Positions 19,043 through 29,194 are shown, counted from the stretch's first letter. The stretch: 51,792 nt of DNA from Methanobacterium sp. (GCA_003158115.1 PMGM01000050.1:1-51792); one strand, 5' to 3'. Program-made: numbers and translations. The notes: a model not told the origin generated them from the letters alone.

Positions 19043-19058
19043 CGGAAAATTTGTTCCG
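19043..19058. promoter_or_regulatory. NrpR-type nitrogen operator (CGGAA-N6-TTCCG)
   Basis: CGGAAAATTTGTTCCG is a perfect 5+5 palindrome with a six-base spacer. GGAA-N6-TTCC is the established binding form of the nitrogen repressor NrpR in Methanococcus and Methanosarcina. Here it lies just upstream of a TATA-like AAATTTATATGAT (19061-19073) and about 100 bases before pdxT, the first gene before the glutamate synthase genes. Binding has not been shown; the link to NrpR is inference from the match and the nitrogen genes that follow. Confidence 0.65.
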
Positions 19059-19158
19059 GTAAATTTATATGATATCTCCATCAAATAAGATTACCTTATA
19101 AAGTTGACAGAGTAATATAAATGACATAAATTGCGTTATTAAGAGAGATGAAAATCAT

Positions 19159-19734
19159 ATGATTAGCATAGGAATTTTAGACTTACAAGGAGACGTTTCA
19201 GAACATTTTGAAGCTATCGAAAAAGCTCTTAAAAAATTAAAAATTGATTCAGATGTTTTAAAGGTGAAAACTGTTTCAGATATTCCAAAATGCGATGGAT
19301 TAATCATTTCCGGAGGGGAAAGTACCGTTATTGGCAAGCTCATGAATAAAACAGATATGAGACTTGCAATAATTAAGCAAGATATTCCTATAATGGGTAC
19401 CTGTGCAGGTTTAGTACTCCTTGCAACAGAAACAGATTATGAACAACCATTACTTGGACTAATAGATATGAAGGTAAAAAGAAATGGTTTCGGGCGTCAA
19501 AAGGCATCATTTGAAGAAGAAATTGAAATATTCGGCAGTAAATTTGAGGGAGTTTTTATACGAGCACCCTATGTTGAAGAATTAAAAGATGGAGTCGTAC
19601 TAGCAAGATTAAGGGGTAAAATAGTTGCATTGGCATCTGGAAAACATGTTGCCACTGCATTCCATCCCGAACTTACAGATGATACTAGGATTCATGAGTA
19701 CTTCATTAAGGAGGTATTAAAGTGTGTGGAATAG
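19159..19734 (+). CDS. pdxT: PdxT, glutaminase subunit of PLP synthase
   Basis: This 191-residue class I glutamine amidotransferase frees ammonia from glutamine for PdxS, which builds pyridoxal 5'-phosphate. The N-terminus IGILDLQGDVSEH, the SGGESTVIGKL oxyanion region, the nucleophile C82 in MGTCAGLVLLA, and the His-Glu pair in AFHPELTDD are all present. Length is normal. Its partner PdxS is encoded 10 kb away on the other strand. The last 13 bases overlap the glutaminase gene of glutamate synthase, so the two are translationally coupled. An NrpR-type operator upstream suggests that it is drawn into nitrogen control. Confidence 0.96.
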   Translation: MISIGILDLQGDVSEHFEAIEKALKKLKIDSDVLKVKTVSDIPKCDGLIISGGESTVIGKLMNKTDMRLAIIKQDIPIMGTCAGLVLLATETDYEQPLLGLIDMKVKRNGFGRQKASFEEEIEIFGSKFEGVFIRAPYVEELKDGVVLARLRGKIVALASGKHVATAFHPELTDDTRIHEYFIKEVLKCVE

Positions 19735-20639
19735 CAGGAATTGTATTTAAAGATAGAAAACTTCACCCAGTAGGTGATGCATTAACAAAAATGTTAGATG
19801 CATTACAACATAGAGGACCAGATTCAGCTGGTTTCGCAATATATGGAGGTTTAGGACTTGAAGAAAACGAGTACCTCTTGAATATTGAAGTCAAAGAGAA
19901 ATCAGGCCTTTTAGAATCTGTCAAAAATACAGTTAATAAAGTAACACCAATAAAAAAAGAGGAAATAATCCCCTCTGTTGAAAATTATATAATTTATCGA
20001 TGTAAAATTTCGTTAAATTCTTTTTCAGAGTTAAAACCTCTTATAATGGACATAGACAAAATAGAAGATGTCATTGTACTTAATGGAGCCCATTCATTCG
20101 AGATGATAAAAGATGTTGGTCTAGTTAAGGATATAGCCTCCAGATATGATACAAGATCCAAAATGGGCACACACGGAATTGGCCATACAAGGTTTTCAAC
20201 AGAAAGCTTGGTAGACAGATACCATGCACACCCATTCCAAAGTTACATTATACCAGATATAACTGTTGTACACAACGGTCAAATAACGAATTATTGGAAA
20301 ATAAGGGATCCTTTAGAACGTAAAGGTCACATATTCGAAACCAACAATGATACTGAATGTATTGTACATTACATCGCAGACAAATTATCCGAAGGATATA
20401 AACTTGAAGAAGCCCTAGAACAGTCGGTTAAGGATATGGATGGACCTTTTTCGTATATTATTGGAACACCTGACGGTGTTGGGATAGCAAAGGACCAGCT
20501 TGGACTAAGACCTGGAGTAATGGCTGAAAACAATGAAATTTTTGCTATAGCTTCAGAAGAAGTTTCTCTACGTGAAGTAATGGACACACATGATATAGAC
20601 CAAATATCACCCGGAGAAACACGGGCTTACACTATTTAG
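19722..20639 (+). CDS. Glutamate synthase glutaminase subunit (class II amidotransferase)
   Basis: The 305-residue protein is the separate glutaminase domain of archaeal-type split glutamate synthase. It begins MCGIAGIVF, so after Met removal Cys is the N-terminal nucleophile. LQHRGPDSAGFAIY, HTRFSTES with the arginine that binds glutamine, HNGQITNY and TNNDTECIVHY follow, as in PurF/GltB type glutaminases. It releases ammonia, which would pass to the FMN-dependent synthase encoded at 22502-24013. The start is GTG at 19722, inside the 3' end of pdxT, with GGAGGT seven bases before it. A middle insertion of about 100 residues before the HTRFSTES motif is longer than in PurF. Confidence 0.92.
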   Translation: MCGIAGIVFKDRKLHPVGDALTKMLDALQHRGPDSAGFAIYGGLGLEENEYLLNIEVKEKSGLLESVKNTVNKVTPIKKEEIIPSVENYIIYRCKISLNSFSELKPLIMDIDKIEDVIVLNGAHSFEMIKDVGLVKDIASRYDTRSKMGTHGIGHTRFSTESLVDRYHAHPFQSYIIPDITVVHNGQITNYWKIRDPLERKGHIFETNNDTECIVHYIADKLSEGYKLEEALEQSVKDMDGPFSYIIGTPDGVGIAKDQLGLRPGVMAENNEIFAIASEEVSLREVMDTHDIDQISPGETRAYTI

Positions 20640-20699
20640 GATTATAAACTAGTTAATAGAAAATATTAACCAGATATTGGAAAAATTTAGGTGATTATT

Positions 20700-21389
20700 A
20701 TGAGTGAATTTATAATCAATGCTGAGCACCAACCACCAAGGGATATAAACCGCGCCATAAGGAAAGCTGCAACAGAATACGACAAGATAACAATTAAAAA
20801 CCCAAATGCGATGCATTATCTTGCTGCAGGACTAATAGATCCTGTTGAGCTTGTAATAGATGGATCAGCAGGTTACTTCGCTGGCACCATGATACACGGA
20901 GCAAAAATACACATTACAGAGAATGCTGGATGGTTTCCGGGAGATAATATGACTGAAGGGGAAGTTATTATCGACGGATCAGCTGGTGATGGTGTTGGTC
21001 AGGGAATATATGGTGGAACAGTAGTTGTGAAACGGGACGTTGGTTCAAGAACCGGCGAAATAATGAAAAACGGCACCATAATTGTTGGTGGAAATTCAGG
21101 ATTCATGAGTGGACTGTTCATGATGGGAGGACGCATAATAATCCTTGGGAACATATCAGAAGATGCTGGTGAATCCATTATAAGAGGAGCAATATACGTT
21201 CGTGGAAGTATCAAAAGCCTGGGGAAAAATGCTAAGGTTGAAGAATTAGACCAGAAAGACAAAAAAGAACTCAAGGAACTTCTTCCGGAATATGGGTTCA
21301 ATTTAGATGAAAAAGAATATGATTCATTTAAAAAGATAGTTCCACGATCCAACAGACCATTCTATGGGAAAGAATCAGAGGAGGGGTGA
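20700..21389 (+). CDS. GXGXG-domain subunit of archaeal glutamate synthase
   Basis: The 229-residue protein is a right-handed beta-helix of the GXGXG type, equivalent to the C-terminal domain of bacterial GltB and related to FwdC/FmdC. The repeats are visible as GSAGYFAGTMIHGAKIHI, GDGVGQGIYGGTVVV, GNSGFMSGLFMMGGRIIILG and AGESIIRGAIYVRG. In GltB this domain is a structural spacer lining the ammonia channel. The ATG at 20700 follows GGTGAT and is preferred to an in-frame codon three residues earlier. It overlaps the ribosome binding region of the next gene, so the order glutaminase, spacer, electron-input, synthase is a tight operon. Confidence 0.92.
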   Translation: MSEFIINAEHQPPRDINRAIRKAATEYDKITIKNPNAMHYLAAGLIDPVELVIDGSAGYFAGTMIHGAKIHITENAGWFPGDNMTEGEVIIDGSAGDGVGQGIYGGTVVVKRDVGSRTGEIMKNGTIIVGGNSGFMSGLFMMGGRIIILGNISEDAGESIIRGAIYVRGSIKSLGKNAKVEELDQKDKKELKELLPEYGFNLDEKEYDSFKKIVPRSNRPFYGKESEEG

Positions 21390-21391
21390 AA

Positions 21392-22501
21392 ATGGGATTA
21401 ACGACAATTAATAACGAAAAAGTGGCAATAGTCGGAACACCTTGCCATATGATAGCAGCAAGCAAGATGGACAAATTTTCAGATATCCTAGGGGAATCAC
21501 CTATTGAAATCAAAATTGGACTTTTTTGCATGGAAAACTTCTCATACAGCTACATGAAAAAACTTTTAGAAGAAAACAATGTTGACATTGAAGATGTTAA
21601 AGAATGTAGAATAGAGAAAAACTTCCTATGGTTCTATTTAAACGAAGGCAAAATATTCAAAATACCAATTGAAAAAGCCAAATCATGCACACGTAAAAAC
21701 TGCAATATATGTATGGATTTTACATCAGAACTTTCTGACATCTCTGTTGGTTCTGTTGGATCTGAAGAGGGTTGGTCAACCATCATAGTTCGAAGCAATA
21801 AAGGTTTTGAATTAGTTAAAAATGCTAAAAATGATGAGTATATACAAACCAAACCAATAGAAGAATCCGGACTTAAACTAATTGAAAGACTTGCCAACAA
21901 GAAGAAAAAAGAGAATCTTAGTGAAATAAGAAAAAGGGAAATGGTCGGAAGACCTGTCATATACAGAAGACAAATGCCACTTACAGAATACGCTGAAGAA
22001 GTATCAAACTGTCAGTTTAAAGACCTCAAAAGTGATGTTATAGATATAGGTGCCTGTGTACTCTGTGGAGCATGTGATTTGGTATGTCCAGAGGGAGTAA
22101 TAAGGATAGAAGATCGAAAACCACAGATAAAAGGCAAATGTCCAGAAGGATGTAACCTTTGTTATGTGACCTGCCCTCGAACATACATTCCCAATAACAT
22201 AATAGATCAAGAATCTGATAAAAAACCCTTAGGAGAGTACATCAAGATTTTATCTGCAAAAGCTCCGAAACTAAAGGGTCAAGATGGTGGAGTTGCAACA
22301 GCATTATTAAACTATGCATTATCCGAAAATTTGGTTGATGAAGTAGTTGTGGTTGATAAAAGTAATTCAGAAGCTTGGAAACCTGTACCTAAATTAACCG
22401 GAAATGTTGCAGATGTAATCAATGCTGCAGGAACTAAATATGCAGCATGCACTATTTTCACACCACTTAAAGAATTAAATAAGGGAAATGGAGGAGTTTA
22501 A
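21392..22501 (+). CDS. Circularly permuted FrhB/FpoF-like iron-sulfur flavoprotein of the glutamate synthase operon
   Basis: The 369-residue protein is related to the beta subunit of F420-reducing hydrogenase and to FpoF, with its parts in a new order. Residues 8-195 match the second half of FrhB: VGTPCHM, GLFCMENFSY, CNICMDFTSELSDISVGSVGS, GWSTIIVRS and the ETKPIEE-like QTKPIEE. Residues 220-270 form a ferredoxin with CVLCGACDLVCP and CPEGCNLCYVTCP. Residues 283-369 match the first half of FrhB: LSAKAP, QDGGVATALLNYAL, AWKPVPK and AAGTKYAA. FrhB binds FAD, F420 and iron-sulfur clusters, so a role in passing electrons from F420H2 or ferredoxin to the synthase is inferred. GGAGGGG precedes the ATG, and TTG of the next gene abuts the stop. 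Confidence 0.85.
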   Translation: MGLTTINNEKVAIVGTPCHMIAASKMDKFSDILGESPIEIKIGLFCMENFSYSYMKKLLEENNVDIEDVKECRIEKNFLWFYLNEGKIFKIPIEKAKSCTRKNCNICMDFTSELSDISVGSVGSEEGWSTIIVRSNKGFELVKNAKNDEYIQTKPIEESGLKLIERLANKKKKENLSEIRKREMVGRPVIYRRQMPLTEYAEEVSNCQFKDLKSDVIDIGACVLCGACDLVCPEGVIRIEDRKPQIKGKCPEGCNLCYVTCPRTYIPNNIIDQESDKKPLGEYIKILSAKAPKLKGQDGGVATALLNYALSENLVDEVVVVDKSNSEAWKPVPKLTGNVADVINAAGTKYAACTIFTPLKELNKGNGGV

Positions 22502-24013
22502 TTGCCATTTAAAGTTGAGAGAGACCAGAATCTCTGCAGAAGAAACTTTGACAGACCTGGATGCTGCTGGTATATGTGCGATAACAGGGATGAAGAGCTG
22601 TGTAAAAACTGTTACTCCTGTGTTAATAATTGTCCACACGATGTTTATGAAATAATAAATGATGAACCATACCCACTTCACCATGAAAATTGTGTTGGAT
22701 GCAGGATATGTGAAGAAATGTGTCCAAATAATGCAATAGAAGTAAATGCTGTCCCAGAGGACAGAAGAAATGTATGGTCACTAGGTGACATAGTGGAAAT
22801 AGGCAGAAAATCAACAACAGGATCTTACAAAGTTAGGGGATGTGGAGCCACCAGGGTGGTACCTACATTTGACGACCTTGTAATTATACCAGCCCAAGTT
22901 TCAAGACCACCTATAGACAAATACAGGGAACCTTGTAATACGAAAGTAACATTAGGTTCTAGGTTTGCTGAAAATCCATTAGTTTTGGACACTCCTATAA
23001 TGATAGCTGCAATGTCCTTCGGAGCACTTAGTAAGGAAGCCAAAATCGCTCTTGCAATGGGCGCTACACTTGCAGGAACCGCTACAAACACTGGTGAAGG
23101 TGGAATGCTTCCAGAAGAAAGAAAATATGCTTCTAAACTCATAGCACAATATGCTTCAGGAAGATTCGGTGTGTCTGCCAAATATCTGAATAATTCTGAG
23201 GCTGTTGAAATAAAAATAGGGCAAGGAGCTAAGTCGGGTATGGGAGGTCACCTCCTAGGGGAAAAAGTGACAGCAGATGTTTCACGTATACGAATGATAC
23301 CAGAAGGAACAGATGCATTAAGTCCTGCACGTCACATGGATATTGTGGGACCTGAAGATCTCTCGATGAAAATATCACAACTACGTGAAATAACAGATTG
23401 GAAAATTCCAATCATTGTTAAATTCACATCTGGCCGAGTTAGTGATGATGTTAAGATAGCAGCAAAAGCAGGAGCAGACATAATAGTCGTTGATGGTATG
23501 CAGGGAGGAACTGGAGCAGGTCCAGACATTGTAACAGAACATTCTGGTGTACCAACCATAGCAGCCATTGTTGAGGCAGATGAAGCTTTAAAACAAATAA
23601 ATTTACGTGAAAAGGTGAATTTGGTTGCTGGTGGAGGTATTAGAAATGGTGCTGATGTTGCAAAGGCCATAGCTCTTGGTGCGGACGCAGTTTATATAGC
23701 TACAGCTGCTCTAGTGTCTATAGGATGCAGGGTATGTCAGATGTGTTATGCGGGTCAGTGCCGGAAGGGTATTGCAACTCAAGACCCTCAGCTTAGAAGA
23801 CGTTTAGACTATGTTGAAGGTGGTAAAAGAGTTGCACGTTTCATAGAAGCCATGACAGAAGAAGCTGTCATGCTTACCCAACAAGCAGGTAATACAGATG
23901 TATTAAAACTTGAAAAAGATGATTTAAGAGCATTGACTGTGGAATCTTCTGTACTTACAGGAGTAAAAATGGCAGGTTTAGAGGCCCCCATACAATCTAA
24001 GGGGATCTACTGA
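22502..24013 (+). CDS. Archaeal glutamate synthase FMN subunit with N-terminal ferredoxin domain
   Basis: This 503-residue protein is the synthase core of archaeal glutamate synthase. Residues 1-90 are cysteine-rich: CRRNFDRPGCCWYMC, then CKNCYSCVNNCP and CVGCRICEEMCP, which make two 4Fe-4S sites. The FMN barrel follows with MIAAMSFGALSKEAKIA, GTATNTGEGGM, IVVDGMQGGTGAGP, LVAGGGIRNGADVAKAIALGADAV and the cluster-binding CRVCQMCYAGQCRKGIATQ. It reduces 2-oxoglutarate plus ammonia to glutamate. The start is TTG directly after the upstream stop, with GGAGGAG before it. The missing glutaminase and GXGXG domains are supplied by the neighbouring genes. The electron donor is probably ferredoxin or the upstream FrhB-like protein. 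Confidence 0.95.
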   Translation: MPFKVERDQNLCRRNFDRPGCCWYMCDNRDEELCKNCYSCVNNCPHDVYEIINDEPYPLHHENCVGCRICEEMCPNNAIEVNAVPEDRRNVWSLGDIVEIGRKSTTGSYKVRGCGATRVVPTFDDLVIIPAQVSRPPIDKYREPCNTKVTLGSRFAENPLVLDTPIMIAAMSFGALSKEAKIALAMGATLAGTATNTGEGGMLPEERKYASKLIAQYASGRFGVSAKYLNNSEAVEIKIGQGAKSGMGGHLLGEKVTADVSRIRMIPEGTDALSPARHMDIVGPEDLSMKISQLREITDWKIPIIVKFTSGRVSDDVKIAAKAGADIIVVDGMQGGTGAGPDIVTEHSGVPTIAAIVEADEALKQINLREKVNLVAGGGIRNGADVAKAIALGADAVYIATAALVSIGCRVCQMCYAGQCRKGIATQDPQLRRRLDYVEGGKRVARFIEAMTEEAVMLTQQAGNTDVLKLEKDDLRALTVESSVLTGVKMAGLEAPIQSKGIY

Positions 24014-24032
24014 TCCCATTTTTTTTATTTTA
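24002..24032 (+). terminator. Hairpin plus T-tract terminator overlapping the synthase stop codon
   Basis: GGGATC-TACT-GATCCC forms a perfect six-base-pair stem with a four-base loop at 24002-24017. ATTTTTTTTATTTT follows directly. This is an intrinsic-terminator-like structure, and it contains the stop codon (24011-24013) of the last gene of the glutamate synthase operon. Confidence 0.7.
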
Positions 24033-24135
24033 AATAAAATTTCTAATTCCAATCACATTTGAAAATTCATTATTACAAAAAAAAGTAAGAGATTTAATTC
24101 TATTTAGATTACCAGATATATCACATAAAAAAATT

Positions 24136-24633
24136 TTAACCTATTAATATTTGTTTTATATCAATAACCGCGGTTGTATTTAAACTTTTAATATAAGGAT
24201 CATCTCTAAGTTCCCTAATTTTTTTTAATAAATTGTTTTTGTGCTTTTTAGGCATATCCATTTGATCTATTGCTTCCTCTAAAGTATCTAAATACATAAT
24301 AACTTTAAAATTGTTTCCGGTGTTCCGTTCATTTTTACTCAATTTTTTAGCATCAGTTTGTTGTTGAAAATTTTTATTTGTATCATAAAAATTTGACTCC
24401 TTTATCAGTATAACTTCTTTATGAAAAGGTGGACGACCCTCATAAACCCTAACCTTCTCTACAACTAATGGTTCATCTACATCAGGGATAATAACATAAT
24501 CTAATCGTTTTATATCAACATTAATATCGAAAAAACTTACATTCGATTGGATACGAGCCTTAACATTTTCTTGTATTTCTTCATTATCTGATTGATAATT
24601 TCGAATAATTTTCACTAAATTTGATTTCATCAT
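24136..24633 (-). CDS. Unknown 165-residue protein
   Basis: I do not recognise this soluble protein. The first 75 residues have alternating strands (DINVDIKRLDYVIIPDVDEPLVVEKVRVYEGRPP and following). A polar, Asn/Lys/Gln-rich linker is at about 85-108 and the C-terminal part is helical (LEEAIDQMDMPKKHKNNLLKKIRELRDDPYIKSL). GGAGGG five bases before the ATG supports it as a real gene. It converges on the glutamate synthase operon and is probably transcribed alone. The Lys- and Asn-rich middle is more variable in composition than its neighbours, so it may be a lineage-specific gene. Confidence 0.65.
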   Translation of the reverse strand: MMKSNLVKIIRNYQSDNEEIQENVKARIQSNVSFFDINVDIKRLDYVIIPDVDEPLVVEKVRVYEGRPPFHKEVILIKESNFYDTNKNFQQQTDAKKLSKNERNTGNNFKVIMYLDTLEEAIDQMDMPKKHKNNLLKKIRELRDDPYIKSLNTTAVIDIKQILIG

Positions 24634-24880
24634 ATTTACCCTCCATTAAATACTATTTTGATTTTATTACTTCATTGAATTATACGGAAATATGATATCT
24701 AGTTATGTATTCTTTTATTAACTCTAAATCTTTTAGGTAAAATTATTGAATAAATTTTATTCATTGATATATCAAATTAATAACTCGCTCTCCACTAACT
24801 TTATTACACATACAGAAAAATTATTGTTATACTCAAATAAAATTTACAAATAATTAGATAATATTCTGGAAGTGAAACTA

Positions 24881-25030
24881 ATGGAATTACCTAAACTGAT
24901 CTCAATCATAGCATTAATAATATTAATAATATTGTTACTATTATTCCTCCCAATACTTGGAATAAGTTTTTGTATAGTTATAATAGTTGTAATTTTGTAC
25001 AACAGGTACATAAATAACAGAAACAATTAG
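24881..25030 (+). CDS. Tiny hydrophobic membrane protein, 49 residues
   Basis: A short frame starts MELPKLIS, continues with a very hydrophobic stretch of Ile and Leu (IIALIILIILLLLFLPILGISFCIVIIV split by a Pro-Gly turn) and ends with a basic tail YNRYINNRNN. This reads as a two-helix membrane hairpin or one long helix. A GGAAGTGA string lies before the ATG. The size is small and the DNA is AT-rich, so chance cannot be excluded, but the abrupt change from hydrophobic core to polar basic tail is protein-like. No function is suggested. Confidence 0.5.
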   Translation: MELPKLISIIALIILIILLLLFLPILGISFCIVIIVVILYNRYINNRNN

Positions 25031-25273
25031 GAAATAGAATAAATTTCTTATTTTACATTTTTTTTTATTAAACTAAAAAAATATATTCTATCAAACTGGT
25101 TTCATATTTCATTGGATTCAATTCAAACTGTATAAGAAAATAAATAGATAAATTCTCTTTTAACTCTAAATTCTAGTGATTTATTAGAATTCTGTGTAAT
25201 AAATATTAAATATTTATTTCATGGTTCTAATTTTAAGATTTTCCTACCGCAATAGTTATATGATAATAGACAA

Positions 25274-25300
25274 AAAATATATCGGAAAGAGGTTGCATAT
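25274..25300 (+). promoter_or_regulatory. amt1 promoter region with an imperfect NrpR-like half site
   Basis: AAAAAATATAT (about 25272-25282) is a TATA-like element. It is followed by CGGAA at 25283-25287, then six bases and TGCA where TTCC would be expected. Only one half of the GGAA-N6-TTCC palindrome is present, so NrpR binding here is doubtful. Confidence 0.35.
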
Positions 25301-25340
25301 ATCCAATGTGATCTTTTTTTTATTGGAAACAAAATTAAAT

Positions 25341-25365
25341 CAGGAGATTTTTTTTAATACTCCTG
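25341..25365 (+). promoter_or_regulatory. Hairpin in the amt1 leader
   Basis: CAGGAG (25341-25346) and CTCCTG (25360-25365) form a perfect six-base-pair stem around a T-rich 13-base loop. It lies in the presumed 5' untranslated region, about 70 bases before the amt1 ATG. It could act in transcript stability or attenuation; no known riboswitch class is recognised. Confidence 0.45.
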
Positions 25366-25434
25366 GTTAGTCTTCAAATGATTGAGGATTAATTATCAAT
25401 ATTAAAACACCTAAATTTTTATGGAGGAAATAAA

Positions 25435-26667
25435 ATGGTACCAGTACTTAACTCTGGTGATACTGCTTGGATGTTAATATCCACAGCTTTAGTAATTTTA
25501 ATGACAATTCCTGGTGTTGCTCTATTCTATGGGGGCCTTATCAGGAGAGAAAATGTATTAAATACAATGTTTTTATCGTTTGTAAGTTTTGCAGTAGTAA
25601 GCATTATCTGGTTCGTATACGGTTATGATCTTACATTTGGTACTGATATTTGGGGATTAATAGGAACCATATCAAACCCCCTCTTTGGTGGGGTTGTTGA
25701 ATCTAATTCACTTTCAACATATGCTCCCACTATCCCTACAGGATTGTATGCAGTGTTCCAAATGACTTTTGCTGCCATAACCGTTGCACTTATTTCAGGT
25801 GCAGTAGTAGAGAGAATGAAATTTTCAGCATGGCTAGCTTTTATACCCATATGGATAACACTTGTTTACATGCCCATAGCTCATTGGATGTGGGGTGGAG
25901 GATGGTTAGCAAAGATGGGTGCTCTTGATTTTGCAGGAGGTACAGTTGTCCATGTTAATTGTGGTATGGCTGCATTAGCATTAGTTTTGATTCTTGGAAC
26001 AAGAAAAAACGCACGTTTATTACCGCATCATCTGGGATATTCCATAATTGGTACAGGTTTACTGTGGTTTGGATGGTTTGGATTTAATGCCGGATCAGCA
26101 CTTGGGGCTACTAACCTAGCTGTTTCAGCCATGATCGTCACAAACTTAGCAGCTTGTGTAGGTATGATGACTTGGATACTCATGGATAAACTTAAAACCG
26201 GTAAACCAACCATGTTAGGAGCTCTTTCAGGTGCAATCGCAGGACTCGCCGCTATAACCCCTGCAGCAGGTTATGTAAATGTCACAGCCGCCATAATCAT
26301 TGGATTTGCTGCTTCTATATGTGCATATCTTGCAGTTTCAGCATTGAAACCTCGTTTAGGATACGATGATTCTTTAGATGTGTTTGGCATACATGGTGTC
26401 TGTGGTATGGTTGGAACCCTAGCTGTAGGATTCTTTGCAACTCCACTTATAAACAGTGCAATTAAGGGAGGATTAATTGCTGGTAATCCTATGCAGATAG
26501 TTATTCAGCTACTTGCAATTGTAGTGATTGCATCATACTCATTCATAATGACGTATATAATAGGCAAAGCAATTGAGAGAACAATTGGATTGAGGGTTGA
26601 AGATAAAGAGGAAGTGCAGGGTTTAGATATAACTCTACACGAGGAATCCGGTTACAGACTGTCATGA
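25435..26667 (+). CDS. amt: Ammonium transporter Amt (first copy)
   Basis: The 410-residue protein is an Amt/MEP/Rh ammonium channel of the cell membrane with about eleven membrane helices. Visible marks are [29 protein letters not shown] at the N-terminus, [25 protein letters not shown] with the first pore histidine, [13 protein letters not shown], and [13 protein letters not shown] with the second. The cytoplasmic tail ends [20 protein letters not shown] lies seven bases before the ATG. A GlnK gene follows after about 60 bases, the usual pairing in which GlnK plugs the channel when nitrogen is plentiful. A second amt-glnK pair follows directly. Confidence 0.97.
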   Translation: MVPVLNSGDTAWMLISTALVILMTIPGVALFYGGLIRRENVLNTMFLSFVSFAVVSIIWFVYGYDLTFGTDIWGLIGTISNPLFGGVVESNSLSTYAPTIPTGLYAVFQMTFAAITVALISGAVVERMKFSAWLAFIPIWITLVYMPIAHWMWGGGWLAKMGALDFAGGTVVHVNCGMAALALVLILGTRKNARLLPHHLGYSIIGTGLLWFGWFGFNAGSALGATNLAVSAMIVTNLAACVGMMTWILMDKLKTGKPTMLGALSGAIAGLAAITPAAGYVNVTAAIIIGFAASICAYLAVSALKPRLGYDDSLDVFGIHGVCGMVGTLAVGFFATPLINSAIKGGLIAGNPMQIVIQLLAIVVIASYSFIMTYIIGKAIERTIGLRVEDKEEVQGLDITLHEESGYRLS

Positions 26668-26691
26668 TTAGGTATAAATGACTATAACTGA

Positions 26692-27066
<375 letters not shown>

Positions 27067-27069
27067 TCC

Positions 27070-27096
27070 CTCTTTTTTTATCTTATTTTTTAGTTT
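27070..27096 (+). terminator. T-tract terminator after amt1-glnK1
   Basis: TCTTTTTTTATCTTATTTTTTAG follows the glnK1 stop. It separates the first amt-glnK pair from the promoter of the second. Confidence 0.5.
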
Positions 27097-27160
27097 AACT
27101 AATTTTAATTTTTTATTTTTTCAATGATTATCACGTATAATCATGTAGATATTCAAAACA

Positions 27161-27170
27161 TTTATATATC
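27161..27170 (+). promoter_or_regulatory. TATA box of amt2
   Basis: TTTATATATC is a near-consensus archaeal TATA box. Transcription would begin about 25-30 bases downstream, inside the palindrome at 27194-27207. A second TATA-like AATTTATATC lies at 27184-27193, so the exact start is uncertain. Confidence 0.5.
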
Positions 27171-27193
27171 AAAAACTTCAACTAATTTATATC

Positions 27194-27207
27194 GGAAGTA
27201 TGTTTCC
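27194..27207. promoter_or_regulatory. NrpR-type nitrogen operator (GGAA-N6-TTCC) upstream of amt2
   Basis: GGAAGTATGTTTCC is an exact GGAA-N6-TTCC palindrome, the form bound by NrpR in other methanogens. It lies at the expected transcription start of amt2, where a bound repressor would block transcription. A further TCCGAATTCCGA string follows at 27212-27223 and may be an extra half site. NrpR itself is not encoded in this window. Confidence 0.65.
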
Positions 27208-27385
27208 TACATCCGAATTCCGAAATAAAAGTTTAGGTTAAAAAAAGTTTAGGTTGACGAATCAAAGTGGGGGAAGAACATTGAAATGTTAATTTCATTT
27301 TTACAATAAAAGTTATATCATTAAAATTTATGGCAAAAAAATATTACAAAAATTATACTTATAAATTATTAAAGGGAGGAAAAAT

Positions 27386-28970
<1,585 letters not shown>

Positions 28971-29194
28971 GAACTGTTTCTATAATCCTTTCCATTTTTT
29001 TGTTAGTCCACTTGGAGGCGGTGCGATCATAATAAGAATGGTAAGGTGAATCTCTTTTAATTATTTTTTTGATAATTCTTTGTTTCAGCAAATTCCTTTT
29101 TTTATTATTTTTTTATTGATCTGGTATTCAATGAATTGATCATAACACATTTCTAAAAAAAAAGTGAAATAAGAAGAAATTAGGGATGATCTTA

